DNA from: Impatiens glandulifera
Lineage: Eukaryota > Streptophyta > Magnoliopsida > Ericales > Balsaminaceae
Assembly (NCBI RefSeq): GCF_907164915.1
Contig: NC_061862.1
Span: 60,575,068-60,639,067, forward strand
Direction: 5' to 3'
Length of the DNA stretch: 64,000 nucleotides
Shown: positions 12,405 to 26,060 of the stretch, in pieces
Layout: every line of letters starts with the position of its first letter
How positions within the stretch are numbered: position 1 is the first letter of the stretch
Notes under the pieces: model-generated
What the model saw: the letters and a program-made list of their open reading frames with translations, nothing else
Told to the model about the DNA's origin: nothing
The model's database searches: none
Made by a program: the position numbers and the translations under genes

Positions 12405-13695
12405 TAACTTGTAAAATGGAAACATAAATCTCCTCTTAGACTAACCCAATGATTTAACGTGAATAAGAAAGAAGCCAGATTTGCAACCAGTGTCTCAGGG
12501 ACCTATTTACATTAAAAGCGTATTTTTAGCAATTTTATTAGTATTATTTACGAATTTCGTAACTAAATTTGTAATACCTAAACATTTTAAATAGCTAGTT
12601 GCAAATTTACATTAATGTTTATAATAATTGTTTTAACATCATTTGCACTAAATTCATATACAATTCAAAAAAACCTCTTTCTCTAAAACTCTAACTAACC
12701 ATAGTTAATATAAATTTATAATAGATTTTACAATATTTCTTTTTTATTAATTCAACATTTTCAACCTCTAATGATAATGATGTTATTCAAAAAGGTTGAA
12801 AAAAACTTCTATAAGGAGAAAACATCGTGAGGTTGATACAATTTCATTTCCATTAAAAGGAGACTTAAAAAATTTGACTTATGAAAAAAGCTTAAAGAAA
12901 TTGAGTTCAATAGGGTAAGAAAAACAAAGTGCATTCATTATAAAACACATTAGACAATCTCTTAAAGCAAGCATACAGTTTTCGCAGACATTTAGAATTG
13001 TATTGTAAGATCGACAAACCAAATGAATATATAGTAGAAAACATTATTCAATTATAATTCAATTAGTTGTGCATCATTTCAACCTATTTTTGTTAGATTT
13101 AAATATTATTAATATATATTTTAAATTAAAAAATATTTTTTTTTTGTATAAAAAAAGTAAAAATTAAAGAAATTGTACTTCAATTCCTTTTTTGCTTCAA
13201 GTAGACCCCAATTTCCTTATTAAAAAATTGAGCATCAATTACCTTGTATTATTTTGCTACTATTTTTTTTATTGTAAGGATGATCGATGACTTTATTGTG
13301 GTAGATGGTGGCTTTCAAATATCCCACTTTCATTTTTGTAATTTCTTAATAATATTTGTGATGATATCTTCAAAATATCCCACTTCTGTTTGATAACTTT
13401 TAATATGTGTGACGAAGATCTTCTATATATCCAACTCTTGTTTTGACGAAGATCTTCTATATATCCAACTCGTGTACGATGGTAATAATATGATGGTATT
13501 AATATTTGTCATTTTTAAATAATGTTGTGATTATATATATAAAGTAATGATGATTAATAATATTTTATTAAAAGTTTGTGTAATATAAAATATATTAAGT
13601 TTGAGATATTATTAGATTAGTAAAACTAGCGGGTTAAGTGTATTTGCACGATTAATAATATAAAAAATCGTGAAAAAAAATTACGGATAACATTG
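12405..13695. other. intergenic; contains a small duplication at 13411-13474
   Basis: No gene is recognised. A 30-bp string starting GACGAAGATCTTCTATATAT is directly repeated at 13411-13440 and 13445-13474 (period 34, one mismatch). The rest is AT-rich. Confidence 0.6.
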
Positions 13696-14078
13696 TTAAT
13701 TTTAATTTTAACCGTTTTAAGTTTATGGGTGGGTCAACCCACAATCCGACCCAAGTATCAATTTACTCAACATCATTATATATATATAGATTAGTTAGTT
13801 AAAAAGTTGAACTTATATTAATATTAAAATGTCCCGCGTTTATCAAATTTGGTGTTGAATTTAAAATATAAAGTCTTTTTAGCCTAGTTGGTTAAAGAGT
13901 TGTACTTGTTTTGTTAGGTTGGAAGTTCGAAACATACCTCTAACATTTTTAATTTTATTTTTAACCGTTTTAAATTTAAAGGGGGGTCAACCCACAATCC
14001 GTCCCAAATATCCAAATTAACCACAACTCTCGACCCCGGCAATCCGGACACTTTAAAAATTAAGCATCATTATATATA
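13696..14078 (+). repeat. (TA)n-flanked ~310-bp repeat family, one partial and one full copy
   Basis: 13696-13787 is a 3'-half fragment beginning in the ACCGTTTTAAGTTTATGGG region. 13788-14078 is a nearly complete unit: head TTAGTTAGTTAAAAAGTTGA, then an A-box-like TAGCCTAGTTGG, a B-box-like GAAGTTCGAAAC about 44 bases later, the GGGTCAACCCACAATCCG core, and the tail TTAAGCATCATTATATAT. This isolated pair lies 38 kb from the main array at 51.7 kb, which shows that the unit disperses and is not only a local satellite. Confidence 0.75.
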
Positions 14079-17000
14079 CTAGAGTTATTTCCCTACGTTG
14101 TAGGGGTCATTTTACACATGATAAACAATTTTTTAAAGATAAATATTGTTGATTACAATTTAGAATAAGATAAAAGATAAGTGTAAATTAATTATATTAT
14201 TACGTTAAAATTATAATATTATATAAATCACACCACCATTCATGAATATTATTAACAAAATTGAGTGAGTTTAAAAAAAATGACATACTTTTATACTAAT
14301 AAATTATATTTTAAATATTTCTTCTCATTTTTATAATATTAAGTACTTTAAAAGATAAATAGATCTTATTTTAAACTTTTAAGAGAAGACTCATATAATA
14401 CCTTTAAATATGACAAATTATAGATATAAAAATGTTTAACAAAAAATTTAACTGAAATTAATCATTAATAAATAATCAAAAAATTTTAACAATATAATAA
14501 AAAAATCTTATAAATAAAATAAACAAATAACAATTACAGAATTAAAGGAGAGGAGAGGAGAGCACATGGAGTTGCTACGGTGATGTGAGGCCCAATTTTT
14601 ACTATCTATAAGCTGTTTTTATGACCTTACATTTTAGAAGGTTAGCGGGACATGGGAGCCTTTCAAGATAGATTGGTCCAGTTCCTATTGTAATTCATAA
14701 GAATATATCCGAGCTTTTCCTGACCTTTTCTCTCTTGCTTATCCGCTTTTTTATATTTAATCAGTCCAAAATTTTATTATTGACCTAAAAATATTATAAT
14801 TTGACATATTATAATAAATAAATATATTTATCAAACAAATTTTAGAATTAATAAAAAAAAATTAATATAAAATTTAAATAGCACCATTATATTATATTAC
14901 TCAACTTTTAGGTGGTACAATTTAGCTTCACAATTACTTCTTATCCTTAGAATAATTTGTCGAACTATAAAATGTATATTTGCATTTTTTTTATTATAAA
15001 AAAAATAAAAATATATTTTTAAATATCTTAAATCAAAGATTATAATATAAAAAATATCATAGTTATAAAAAAAATATGATCTTTAGGCACTTTTTTATAT
15101 AAAAAAATAAAACAATAAAAATTAACTAATAAGTTTTGCTTACAAAATACAAACTACATTATCAAATTATTTGAAAAAAAATAAGTTCTTTTAAAAGGTT
15201 AATCTAAATATTTTTAGAAAAATAAAATAAAGTTATAAAAATTTCAAAATTAATGTAATTTTCTAATTAACTTTTAATGATATGATATTTATTTTAGATT
15301 TATTATCTACCTATTTATTATTCAATTCCAAATTCAAGAAAAATAATAAAAGAAAAAATATAATTCATATATTTATATACATAATCAATCAAAAAAAATA
15401 TAATTAAATTATAAGAAAGAAAACAAAAAGTGAATAAAAAAATAAATTAAACTTAAAATAATATTTAAAAAATTTTGATAAAAATAAAAAAATACAAATT
15501 TGGTACATCAAATTTAAAATTACATTATTATTATTATTATTATATAATAAATGTTTGAAAATATTTAAACTTAATTTAGATATAATCAAATAAAAGTTAT
15601 ATTATCTTATGTCATTTTTTTAAAATCATATAAATTTTTTGATTTTTTTTTATATTAAATATTATTTTATATGAGATAATAACATTTAAATTTAATATAT
15701 ATATATAATTAAATAAATAAATAATATTATGAGTTTATAACTATAATTTTAAAAATAATTTATTTTTATTTAAGTTATTTAAACTTAAAATAAAAATTGA
15801 GAAAATTTGATTGAAAAAGAAAGATAAAATTTAAAATTACATTATTATTATTATTATATAAATAAAGGTTATATCATTTCATATCATTTTTTTATAATAT
15901 ATAAATTTTTTAAATAAAAAATATTTTATAAATTTGTAATTTTAATTATAAAAACTATTATACCCATATAAAAATGTACTATTAACAAAAACATAAAAAA
16001 ATTAAATCTCACTCTAAAAAAATAATTAATATTTTTTTGTATGTAGGTGAATAAAGTATATATTATTACTTTTCTTATATTAAATTAAATCTCTCAACTC
16101 TAATTTAATTTATAGACATTTGTAAATTTATTGGATGGTTCTTAATTCTTAAAGATGAGATTATTGACTCTAATTTTTAGTTACTTTTTTTTTTGTCTTA
16201 ATTTCTTGTGTCAAAGTGCTGTGCGAATCCTTTGAATTTTTATATAATTTTGTTGATTGTTTTTTAAAAAAATATTTTATTTTATGAATTATTGTTATAC
16301 AATAATAAAAACAAATTCATAATCAAATGAATATAACATTACTCTTCATTCTAGAAACTTCATAATAAACGAAATTAGAATTAATTTTATATAAAAAAAC
16401 TAACATAATTCATTTTAACTTAAAAAATGAATAAATATAAATAAATTAGATTGGCTTAAAACATAATTTATCTTTTGAATGATGTTTGAAAAAAGAGGAT
16501 TGTTATTAGACTTCTAAACTATTTTATTAAATATATTTTTTATTTTTATATATTTCTAAATGTAATTAAAAAATTAGAATCCTTTTTTTTATAGAAGGTT
16601 AATTTTTGTTAGAAAATTTTTCATCACAAAAGAAACAAAGTAATTTACTCGAAGATAAGAGAGTGGATAAACTCATACGGGATGAATGATATAATAGTAT
16701 ATAACACATTTTACCTATCATTGATATAGTTTGATATTATAGTTCAGCATTTAAATAAGTATTTATAACCAATTTTCAAAAAATCTCTTTTTTCTAAGAC
16801 CAACCTAGTCCAAAAAATTTGAAAGTAGGTCATGAAAAATTTAGATTAATAAACCTCCTTCACTAAATTATAAAAAAAATTCTCTTAAATAGTATCTTGT
16901 AAAAAAGAAAGTTAACCAAATGATACAAATTCTATATTTATAATCAAAGATTAAGTGAGTATTAATATATTTTTGTTCAATAAAAAATATATCACTACTA

Positions 17001-17154
17001 ATAGTAACTTAATTCTAATAATAATATTAACTTAAAAGTAAGATATATGTTTATATAATATAAAATATGTTTCGATCATATGTATATTAATTATTTTTAG
17101 TACTTAAGGTTGACTGCATCAATTTTTTGCAATGAGTTTCAATAAATTTAGTAA
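14079..17154. other. very AT-rich intergenic DNA
   Basis: No gene is recognised. A short GC-richer patch at about 14545-14735 begins with a GAGGAGAGGAGAG run but has no coding motif. TTATTATTATTATTAT microsatellites lie near 15525 and 15842, and similar sequence around them suggests an old local duplication. Confidence 0.5.
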
Positions 17155-18100
17155 AAGAATTGTTGAGACCTTTGTATTTTTCATAAAGTTAGAAGGTGTA
17201 GATATACAAGAGTCAAGACAAAAAATATATATATATATTTTGGAGATAGATCACACTCGGTCACTGTGAAGATGAAACTACACTGTAGTAGGGTAAATAC
17301 CAGTATTGATAACATTCAAGAAAAATGCAGAAAAATTATCAAATAATAAAAAACTGTAATAAAAAAATATTGTCCACAAATAAATAGTTTCTTGAACAAC
17401 CAAATTAAGAAAATTCTCTTAAAAAAATTCAAACTAAAAAAAATAGTATTATTTTAAAAAAAATAAGTTGGCTCAATCAAATTTTCTTGAGACCTTTGTA
17501 TTTTTTATAAAGTGAGGTAGTATTGATATACAAGAGTCAGGACAAAAAAATGAATATTTTAGAGATAGAACTTTGTTTGAAAGTTTAAATCACACTCGGT
17601 CATTGTGGAGATGAAACCACTATAGTAGTGTAGTAGAGTGATTACCGGTATTAATAACATTAAAAAAAATGCAGAAAATTACTAAATAATAAAAGCTGTG
17701 ATATAAAAAAAATATTGTCACAAATAAACAATTTCTTGAACAACCAAATTAAGAAAATTCTTAATTTAAACAATTCAAACTAAAATAATAGTATTATTTA
17801 AAGAAAAAATAAGTTGGCTCAATCAAATTCTTTTTAGACCTTTGTATTTTTAATAAAATGAGATAATGTAGATATACAAGAGTCAAAATAAAAATAAAAA
17901 TATTTTAGAGATAGAACTTTGTTAAAAAGTTTACATCACACTCGGTCATTTTAGAGATAAAATCACGCTTTAGTAGAGTGATCACTGTAACATTTAAGAA
18001 AAAGGCAGAAAATTACCAAATAATAAAAACTATGATATAAAAAAATAATATTGTCCACAAATAAATGATTTCTTGAACAACTAAATTAAAAAAATTCTCT
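17155..18100. repeat. ~335-bp tandem triplication
   Basis: Three head-to-tail copies start near 17155, 17480 and 17826; the shared anchor AGACCTTTGTATTTTT lies at 17166, 17490 and 17836, giving periods of 324 and 346. Each copy contains TATACAAGAGTCA, CACACTCGGTCA, a GTAGAGTGAT-like string and ATTTCTTGAACAAC. Copies differ by scattered substitutions and indels. No open frame runs through them. Origin unknown. Confidence 0.85.
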
Positions 18101-18160
18101 TAAGCAAAATATATATATATATATAAAAAGATTAGAGATAAAAAAAAATTAGGTACGCAA

Positions 18161-18163
<3 letters not shown>

Positions 18164-18257
<94 letters not shown>
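18164..18257. repeat. uninterrupted (AT)47 microsatellite
   Basis: About 94 bases of pure alternating AT, among the longest in the window. It can form cruciform or slipped DNA and is probably length-variable. A shorter (TA)n tract lies at 18991-19024. Confidence 0.97.
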
Positions 18258-18259
<2 letters not shown>

Positions 18260-18439
18260 TTTTAGTTGAGAGAAATATTTAATATTTTTATTTAAAATAT
18301 TTATTTATATATAATCACCTATTTAAAATAAATAGTCTTAACTTACCTAATATATATATAATTTTAAATTTTTATATATTATGATAAGTAGAAAGTGAAA
18401 TAAAATTTAATTAAAAAAAAGAGTAATATTAGGAATTAA

Positions 18440-18987
18440 TTAGAAAGATAAATTATGAAATGAAAAAATTCTTGAATATAAAATAATGAATTAAGATAGA
18501 AATCATAATGAATTTGTGTATAAACCTTCATATTCATTTATTAAACATTATTATATATTGTTATTATATATATATAAATAAATATGTTATGTAATATTAT
18601 ATATTTTATATTATTAGTGTGAAAAAATATAAATATTTATATATAGTAAGAGTAAGAAAAATAATACTTAATAATTAGATTAAGAAAGATAGTCAAATAT
18701 ATATAAAAAAATTAATTTAAAAAGTAGAATAATTTATAGAGTTAATTAAGAGAGAGAAATTATGAATTGAGATAAAAATAATTTGGGTATAAACCTTCAT
18801 ATTCATCTATTAAACATTATTATATATATTGTTATTATATATATAAAAATAAATATATTATGTAATATTATATATCTTTATGTAAAAAATATTAATAAAA
18901 AAATATTTTATATTATTAGTGTGAAAAAATATAAAAATTTATATAGTAAGTAAAAAAAAAATACTTAATAATTAAATTAAGAAAGAG

Positions 18988-19024
<37 letters not shown>
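18440..19024. repeat. ~270-bp tandem duplication ending in (TA)n
   Basis: Two copies share TAAACCTTCATATTCAT (18521 and 18790, period 269), TTAAACATTATTATATAT, a TATTAGTGTGAAAAAATATA block and ACTTAATAATTA. The second copy runs into a (TA)n tract at 18991-19024. Non-coding. Confidence 0.8.
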
Positions 19025-19028
<4 letters not shown>

Positions 19029-19599
19029 GAAAGATATTTATTCTCATACTTAAAATGCAGTAAACATCTTAGTAATTTATCCCGACCCAAAAACTCAAAC
19101 TCAAAAAATATTCTCAGAATATTCATTTTTATAATAAATTTTAATTTTTTCGATAATATCTATATATTTATCTAAAATTACAAATTGAACCCATAACTTT
19201 ACAACAACTTATTAATTCTTTTAAAATTCTCATTCAATTATTTATACAACTACATAAAATAAATTAAACATTATTACATAAACACAAATTACTTCTCATA
19301 AACAAAAAATACATCAAAACAAACCTTATTATAAAATTATCATGAATTAAACATATAAATAAATTATATAAATAAATTAAAATATAAATAAATTAAATAT
19401 GTAAACAAATTAAAATATAAATAAGTTATATAAATTAATTAAAAATAAATTAAAATGACTGAAATGAAAGTTTTGAAAACCTTTTGAGTATGTGAACAAT
19501 GTCCCTGCATATTTGAGTTTGGAGGAGAAAGATTTTGTAGGAAAACTTAAAATGCAGTTGAGTGACCTATAATGGAGTTGTTTGCTGGTGGGTTGGAGA

Positions 19600-19800
19600 T
19601 TATCTAGTTGATATAATCAATATTTATTGCTAAATTCAATTAATAGATAATTATAATATGATAATTGAAATTTTTTATTTTTACATATTTTCATTAATTA
19701 TAATATGATAATTGAAATTTTTTATTTTTAAATATTTTCATTAATTATTATATAATAACTGAAATTTTTTATTTTTACATATTTTTATATTTAATATTTA
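19600..19800. repeat. ~48-bp short tandem repeats; related copy at 20262-20405
   Basis: A unit containing AATTATAATATGATAATTGA and ATTTTTTATTTTTA repeats three to four times at 19640-19790. The preceding GTTGATATAATCAATATTTA recurs twice at about 20308-20360, again followed by the same AATTATAATATGATAACTG motif, so the block was copied about 700 bases downstream. Confidence 0.75.
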
Positions 19801-20394
19801 ATGCTAAACTGAATTAATATAAATAAAATAATTTTATAATGAATATAATATAATAACTGAGACTCTTATTATTTTTACAATTTTTTATAATTAATATTAA
19901 TGTTAAATTTAATTAATAAAAAATATTAATATATATATATAGGAAAGAGAAATTATCTGAATTTTGTGAATGATGGTAGAGTTAGAAGCTACAAAAGGAG
20001 ACCGATGATGTTTTTGCAGCTGCCTGAAATGATCAAATTCCTGGAAAAAAAATACAAATCAGTAAAAACGGATTGTTGAAACATAACATAATGCAAATTC
20101 AATTATTGAAAGCATGATATTGATAGAGAAATTGAGAAGATTATGAATAGAGATAGCACACGACAAAAGGAGATCGACGAAATAAAATGCTCTGTATATG
20201 AAGATATCACTCTTCTCTCTTTAGTTGAACCTTGTTCATCTAAGATTATTTATATGAATAAAATATTTGGATGAATTAATATATTGGTTTAGTTGTAGTT
20301 ATATACGTTGATATAATCAATATTTATTGCTAGTTGATATAATCAATATTTATTGCTAAATTCAATTAATAGATAATTATAATATGATAACTGA

Positions 20395-20490
20395 AATTTT
20401 TTAACGAGCTAAGCTCAAGTTCGAGTATATATAATGCAAATCGAGTTCGAGTAGTATGGTACTTGACTCGACTCGTTTACACCCTTACCC
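20395..20490. repeat. terminal fragment of the GAGTCGAGTC hAT-like family
   Basis: TTCGAGTAGTATGGTACTTG followed by ACTCGACTCGTTTACACCCTTA matches the right end of the element at 40253-41223. No left end is present, so this is a truncated or solo terminus. Confidence 0.55.
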
Positions 20491-21194
20491 AACATATGAA
20501 TAAGGTGTATAGACACTCATTTTTCACTCCCCAAATTTATCGTTTATATATTTTAATAAATTATGTGCCTATTGTTTTTTAAATCCATATACGGGTTTAT
20601 TGCACACATTATTAAATAAATAATTATTTTTGAAGGTATCGTCGTGTCGATCGGATTACGTAAATAATTAATTTTGATTTGTGAAATAAATATTAAGATA
20701 TATAATGAATTAGATTTAAATAATTAAACCTATTATTGATATATTTTATTTTTATAGAATAAATAAATATTTTTAGAAAAATCGTCGTGTCCATCGAACT
20801 CCGAAAAAGATTAATTTTGGTAGAAATAAACCAAAATAAGTGATATGTTAATATAAAAATGAATTTTAATGAATTTATTTGATATTATTAGTTTCGTAAG
20901 TAGTTTGGGAAGAGAAAAAAATTTACGTCAAAAGTCGCCGATAAGCGAGGGTTCCGGCAGTGCCACCAGTGGACCAACGATAGGACTCATCAGATCAAGT
21001 CAACGACTGAGCCACAAGGCCAGGACAGGCATTGGTCAAGACTTGTGGCCTGGTTTTCAACAGAAGGCCTAACCCTCGCCCGATTGAGGGAGCAACCGAG
21101 AGCCCAACTAGGCAATCTTTGAGGGATGTTCTTCACGTTCTTTATTGTTCTTCAACGGTTCTTTTGGAAAGTTAGCGAGCAGCCGCGTGAAATC
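20491..21194. other. unassigned; GC-richer block before the young Copia insertion
   Basis: At 20629-20830 the phrase ATCGTCGTGTCGATCGGA recurs in diverged form about 150 bases later (ATCGTCGTGTCCATCGAA). 20920-21190 is much less AT-rich than its surroundings and has an open frame at 20869-21072 without recognisable motifs. It could be a fragment of an older LTR element into which the Copia element at 21.2 kb inserted. No function is claimed. Confidence 0.4.
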
Positions 21195-21199
21195 CTTTT

Positions 21200-21434
21200 T
21201 GTTAAACAACAAAACTCTTCATCGGTATCAACAACAGAAATTAACCACAAGAGTTAATTTATCTGTAGTTACTTTACTTGGGTATATCAAAGGTCGCATT
21301 GATTAATGTATGTATATTTATTGATCATTATATTATGTATTTAATCATGTATTGTAAAATCACGTACTCATCAAGGAAAACAGCCAAAAGTTATTTACGG
21401 CTAAAATAATTCTATCTATATTTTATTTCTTTCT
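21200..21434 (+). repeat. 5' LTR of the young Copia element
   Basis: A 235-bp LTR starting TGTTAAACAAC and ending TTTCTTTCT, with three substitutions relative to the 3' copy. It should carry the element's promoter; no unambiguous TATA box was singled out among several AT-rich candidates. Confidence 0.93.
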
Positions 21435-21446
21435 TGGTATTAGAGC
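21435..21446 (+). other. primer-binding site (initiator tRNA-Met)
   Basis: TGGTATTAGAGC directly abuts the 5' LTR. It differs at one base from the TGGTATCAGAGC complement of plant initiator tRNA-Met used by most Copia elements. Confidence 0.9.
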
Positions 21447-21482
21447 ATCTCTTGGACTACTCCTTTCTTTTTTTTCGATCCT

Positions 21483-24400
21483 ATGGCTGATTCAAACAAA
21501 AATCAGTTGTTTCCTAATTTTCTTCAATCGATCTCTGTTAAACTTGATCAGCACAACTTTGTAATCTGGAAAAGTCAAGTTATACCGGTTCTTAAAGGCA
21601 ACCGTCTTTTCCGATTTGTTACTGAATCCCACCCAGCCCCCTGTGCAACGATTACTTCTGTACAGGACGATGAAGCTGTTGTTGACGATGACGAAGAGAA
21701 ACCCACCGTCGTCGCAAATCCTGAGTTTGAAGCATGGGAGGAGAAAGATCAGCGAATCATAAGTTGGATCCTCTCTACCTTATCAGATTCCATTATTGCT
21801 CAAGTTGTTGGCGACGCATGTGAGACCTCTTCGCGTCTTTGGGCTACACTTGAAAGAATGTTCGCAACACAATCTAGAGCTCGTTTGGTTCAGTTGCGAC
21901 TACAACTCCAGACTCAGAAGAAAGGTAATAAATCAATGAATGAATACCTTCAATCTATAAAATCTATAGCAGATTCGCTTGCAGCAATTGGTGAGAGAGT
22001 TTCTGAACTCGATTTGTTCACTCATACCTTGAGTGGCCTTGGACCAGAATACGAGGCCTTAGTGGTTGCTGTAACCACCCGTTTCGAACCGGTGAGTGTC
22101 GAGGAACTCACTGGACTTCTGCTCAACCACGAGCAACGGCTAGAACTGGCACATTCTGTTGCCAACAATGCCTCAGCCAATATTGCTTTCGGACGACATA
22201 GAGGAGGTGGAAGAAACTCTCGCGGGAATCCATCGTCGCGAGGAAGGGGATCAAATTCAGGACCCTCTGAATATTATATGGCTAAAAATTCTTATGTCAA
22301 TGGACCTAAGTCCGAGTCCGGTGGATGCTGGAGCGGGACGCCTTTATTTAGGTCCAACAATAACATAAATAATAATTCGAGTCGAGTTGGATCGAATTAT
22401 GGGCCCAATAATCTTCAGTTTGGAAACAATTTATTTTCTCGTGACGGGAACCGTCGTAGAAATAATAATGGTGGTAATCAACGTCCGAAATGTACCAATT
22501 GTGATCGAATTGGACATTCATCGGATAATTGTCGCTCTCACCAACAATGTCAACTTTGTAATGGTGTTGGACATCTTGTCAATACTTGTCGGCGTAGGTT
22601 TGATCATAACTTTCAACCTTCGGCTCCGCCTGTAGCTATGATGGCCAGCCCATCAGTGATCTCAGATCCTGCTTGGTATCTAGACTCGGGTGCTACTGAT
22701 CATATTACGGCTGACTTAGAAAATCTCCAAACTCACTCGGCATATCAAGGTACTGAACGGATTTCAGTTGGTAACGGTAACCCTCTATCCATATCTCACA
22801 TTGGCAATTCTATTATTAATAGTGGAAATCAAACTCTACATCTACGAAATATTTTGCATGTTCCACAAATTGTCAAGAATTTGATGAGTGTTGCTCGATT
22901 TACCGCTGATAATAATGTATTCTTTGAATTCCATCCTTCTTACTGTTTGGTAAAGGATCGCTCTACGAAGATGGAAGTTCTTCGAGGCAGACTTAAAGAC
23001 GGGTTATACTATATTTCTCCATCAACAATCCCTAAACATGCTCTTACAACCTCTCGAGCTTCAGCGTCTACTTGGCATCATCGTTTTGGACACCCTTGTG
23101 CTGCCACCACATCTTATGTTATTTCTCATTTTCAGTTACCTATGTTAGGAAACAAGAACTTTAATGTTTGTGAAGCATGCCAGATTGGAAAAGCTCACAA
23201 ATTACCTTTTCCAATTTCTATATCAAAAACTTTTGCTCCACTTGATTTAATTCATTCTGATGTTTGGGGACCGGCTCCCGTTTTCTCTACAAATGGTTTT
23301 CGTTATATGGTTATTTTTGTTGATGATTATAGTCGGTATACGTGGTTATATCCACTTCAAAAGAAATCGGATGTGTTATCTATATTTGTGAAATTTAAGG
23401 CACTTGTTGAAAACCAATTCAACCAGAGTATAAAAATGCTTCAGACTGATTGGAGTGGAGAATATTGTAATCTTGGCTCATTGACAGAACTTCATGGTAT
23501 ACAGCACCGACTCTCGTGCCCATATACGAGCGAACAAAATGGAGTTGCTGAACGAAAATTACGGCATATCACTGAGATTAGCCTCACCTTAAGGGCACAT
23601 GCATCAGTACCTCCTCAATATTGGGATGAATCTCTCACTGCAATATATCTTATCAACCGACAACCATCACCTTCTCTAGATCATCGCTCTCCATATGAAA
23701 TATTATTTCGGTGTGTGCCTGACTATATTTCTTTGAAGACTTTTGGGTGTGCTTGTTACCCTCTCATAAGACTCTACAACCAACACAAGATGGATTTTCG
23801 GTCTACCCGATGTATTTTTCTTGGGTATAGCTCGGTTCACAAAGGCTATAAATGTCTCCACCTACCAACCGGTCGTATATACATCTCTCGACATGTTACC
23901 TTCAATGAACAAATGTTTCCCTTTTCTACAATATCACCTTCGGCACCTACTCACACAACCCAACAACCATCGTTATCTATCCTCACATATTTTGTTCCAT
24001 CTACAACCTCAACCGTTATTACTGCACAACCAACCACACCTACCACACCTACCACACCTACCACATCTATCCCTCCTAATAATCCAATTAATCCAATCAC
24101 TACCCCACCTCAATATTTTTCTACCTCATCTACTCCCACATTGGTTGAATCCATACCTATTCCTAGAAATCCTCTTCCTCGTACTTCACCTGTTCGTGCC
24201 CCTAAATGCTCCATTCATCCCATGGTCACTCGAGCCAAAAACCGAATTCATTCCTTAAATATCAACTTTGCCTTTAGTGTTGAACCTACATGTGTTTCAT
24301 CGGCTAATAAAGACCCTGCTTGGAGGGCTGCCATGACATCCGAGTATAATTCTCTACTATAGAACAACACATGGACTCTTGTTCCGCGAACTCAGGCTCA

Positions 24401-25883
24401 CAATGTGGTTGGATGCAAATGGGTTTTTAAACTTAAACGGAAAATTGATGGGTCAATTGAACGACACAAAGCACGACTTGTTGCAAAAGGTTTTCATCAA
24501 CAATCTGGAATTGATTACGATGAAACCTTTAGTCCGGTTGTCAAACCAACTACTATCCGAACCATTCTCTCACTCGCTGTTACACGACAGTGGCCTATCC
24601 ACCAACTTGATGTGAGTAATGCTTTTCTTCATGGCACATTACTTGAAGAAGTTTATATGGCTCAACCGCCTGGATTTATACATCCTGATTTTCCACATCA
24701 TGTATGTCGTCTACAAAAGGCCATTTATGGACTAAAGCAAGCCCCGCGTACTTGGCACTCCACGTTATGTAGGGCTTTATTATCCATTGGCTTTATTGAA
24801 TCCAAATCCGATACATCGTTTTTTATTTATCACAAAGGCGATATTTTAGCTTATCTACTAGTTTATGTGGATGATATTATATTTACGGGAAACTCTTCAC
24901 CCCATCTTATGTCTACGATATCTAAATTGTGTAAACTATTTCCTATTAAAGACATGGGTGATATTCATTATTTTCTTGGAGTTGAAGCTACTCGAACTCC
25001 TACCGGTTTGTTTCTTAGTCAAGTTAATTATATTTCCACAATCCTTAAGAGAGCTAATATGGTGGATGCAAAGCCACTTCACACTCCTGTTGCCACTGGG
25101 TCTTCTCTTTCCAAACATGATGGTGAACCCTTGAGTGACCCACTTCTCTATCGAAGCATTGTTGGCGCTCTTCAATATCTTACTCTCACACGTCCTGAGC
25201 TCGCCTTTGTAGTTAATCGAGCGTGTCAGTTTATGCACTCTCCCACCACTACTCATTGGGCAGCTGTAAAACGAATATTACGTTATCTTCGACATACGCC
25301 GTATCATAGATTACAAATTCGGTCATCGTCACAACTTTCTCTTACAGCATATTCTGATGATGATTGGGCCGGATGTCCTGATGATCGTCGATCCACCACT
25401 GACTATTGTGTATTTCTTGGAGACAATCTCATTTCCTATAATTCCAAAAAGCAACAAGTTGTTGCTCGTTCTAGTACAGAGTCTGAATATCGTGCCTTGG
25501 CTCATGCTACTGCTGAACTTTGTTGGCTCCAATCTCTTCTAGGAGAACTTCACGTCACTCTGAATCGTCCTCCTATTCTATGGTGTGACAACATTGGTGT
25601 TGCATTTCTCTCTGCAAACCCTGTCTTTCATGCTCGTACCAAACACATTGAGATTGATTTTCATTTTGTTCGTGAACGTGTTGCTCGTAAGACACTTATC
25701 ATTCAGTACATATCAACTCGTGATCAGATTGCAGATATCCTTACTAAAGGTCTTTCATCTAAATGCTTTTCACTTTTTCGTGACAAGTTCACAGTCTGTG
25801 CCACACCGTTTCGCTTGCGGGAGGATGTTAAACAACAAAACTCTTCATCGGTATCAACAACAGAAATTAACCACAAGAGTTAA
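21483..25883 (+). pseudogene. Copia gag-pol polyprotein with one in-frame stop
   Basis: One frame runs from ATG 21483 to TAA 25883 (1467 codons including stops), broken only by TAG at 24360-24362 (codon 960), between integrase tail and RT. Domains in order: UBN2-type gag; two CCHC knuckles (residues 337-350, 356-369); protease with DSGA at D401; GAG-pre-integrase HHRFGHP; integrase triad D593, D656, E690; RT with YVDD near 1128; RNase H with SDDDWAG and STESEYRA. The second integrase motif reads DWSGEY where the family usually has GG, and the last acidic spacing is 33 residues, about two short of the usual 35. The last codons lie inside the 3' LTR. The stop is best read as a recent nonsense mutation, so autonomy is doubtful. 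Confidence 0.93.
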
Positions 25884-26060
25884 TTTATCTGTAGTTACTT
25901 TACTTGGGTATATCAAAGGTCGCATTGATTAATGTATGTATATTTATTGATCATTATATTATGTATTTAATTATGTATTGTAACATCACGTACTCATCAA
26001 GGAAAACAACCAAAAGTTATTTACGGCTAAAATAATTCTATCTATATTTTATTTCTTTCT
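25826..26060 (+). repeat. 3' LTR of the young Copia element
   Basis: A 235-bp copy matching 21200-21434 except at three positions (a C/T, an A/C and a G/A difference). It is preceded by the purine tract and followed by the CTTTT target duplication. The polyprotein stop codon lies 58 bases inside it. Confidence 0.93.

Noticed and set aside
20869..21072. 67-aa open frame in a GC-richer block as a gene
   Set aside because: No domain, no promoter or splice context, and the block looks like repeat-derived DNA truncated by the Copia insertion.
23821..24258. 145-aa overlapping frame within the Copia polyprotein
   Set aside because: Shadow frame of the real pol frame; its Leu/Pro/His composition comes from the ACC/CCA-rich linker region.
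24360..24362. The TAG in the young Copia frame as programmed readthrough
   Set aside because: It lies between integrase tail and RT, not at the gag-pol boundary, and the following bases (AACAAC) do not match the known CAATTA-type readthrough context. A point mutation is simpler.
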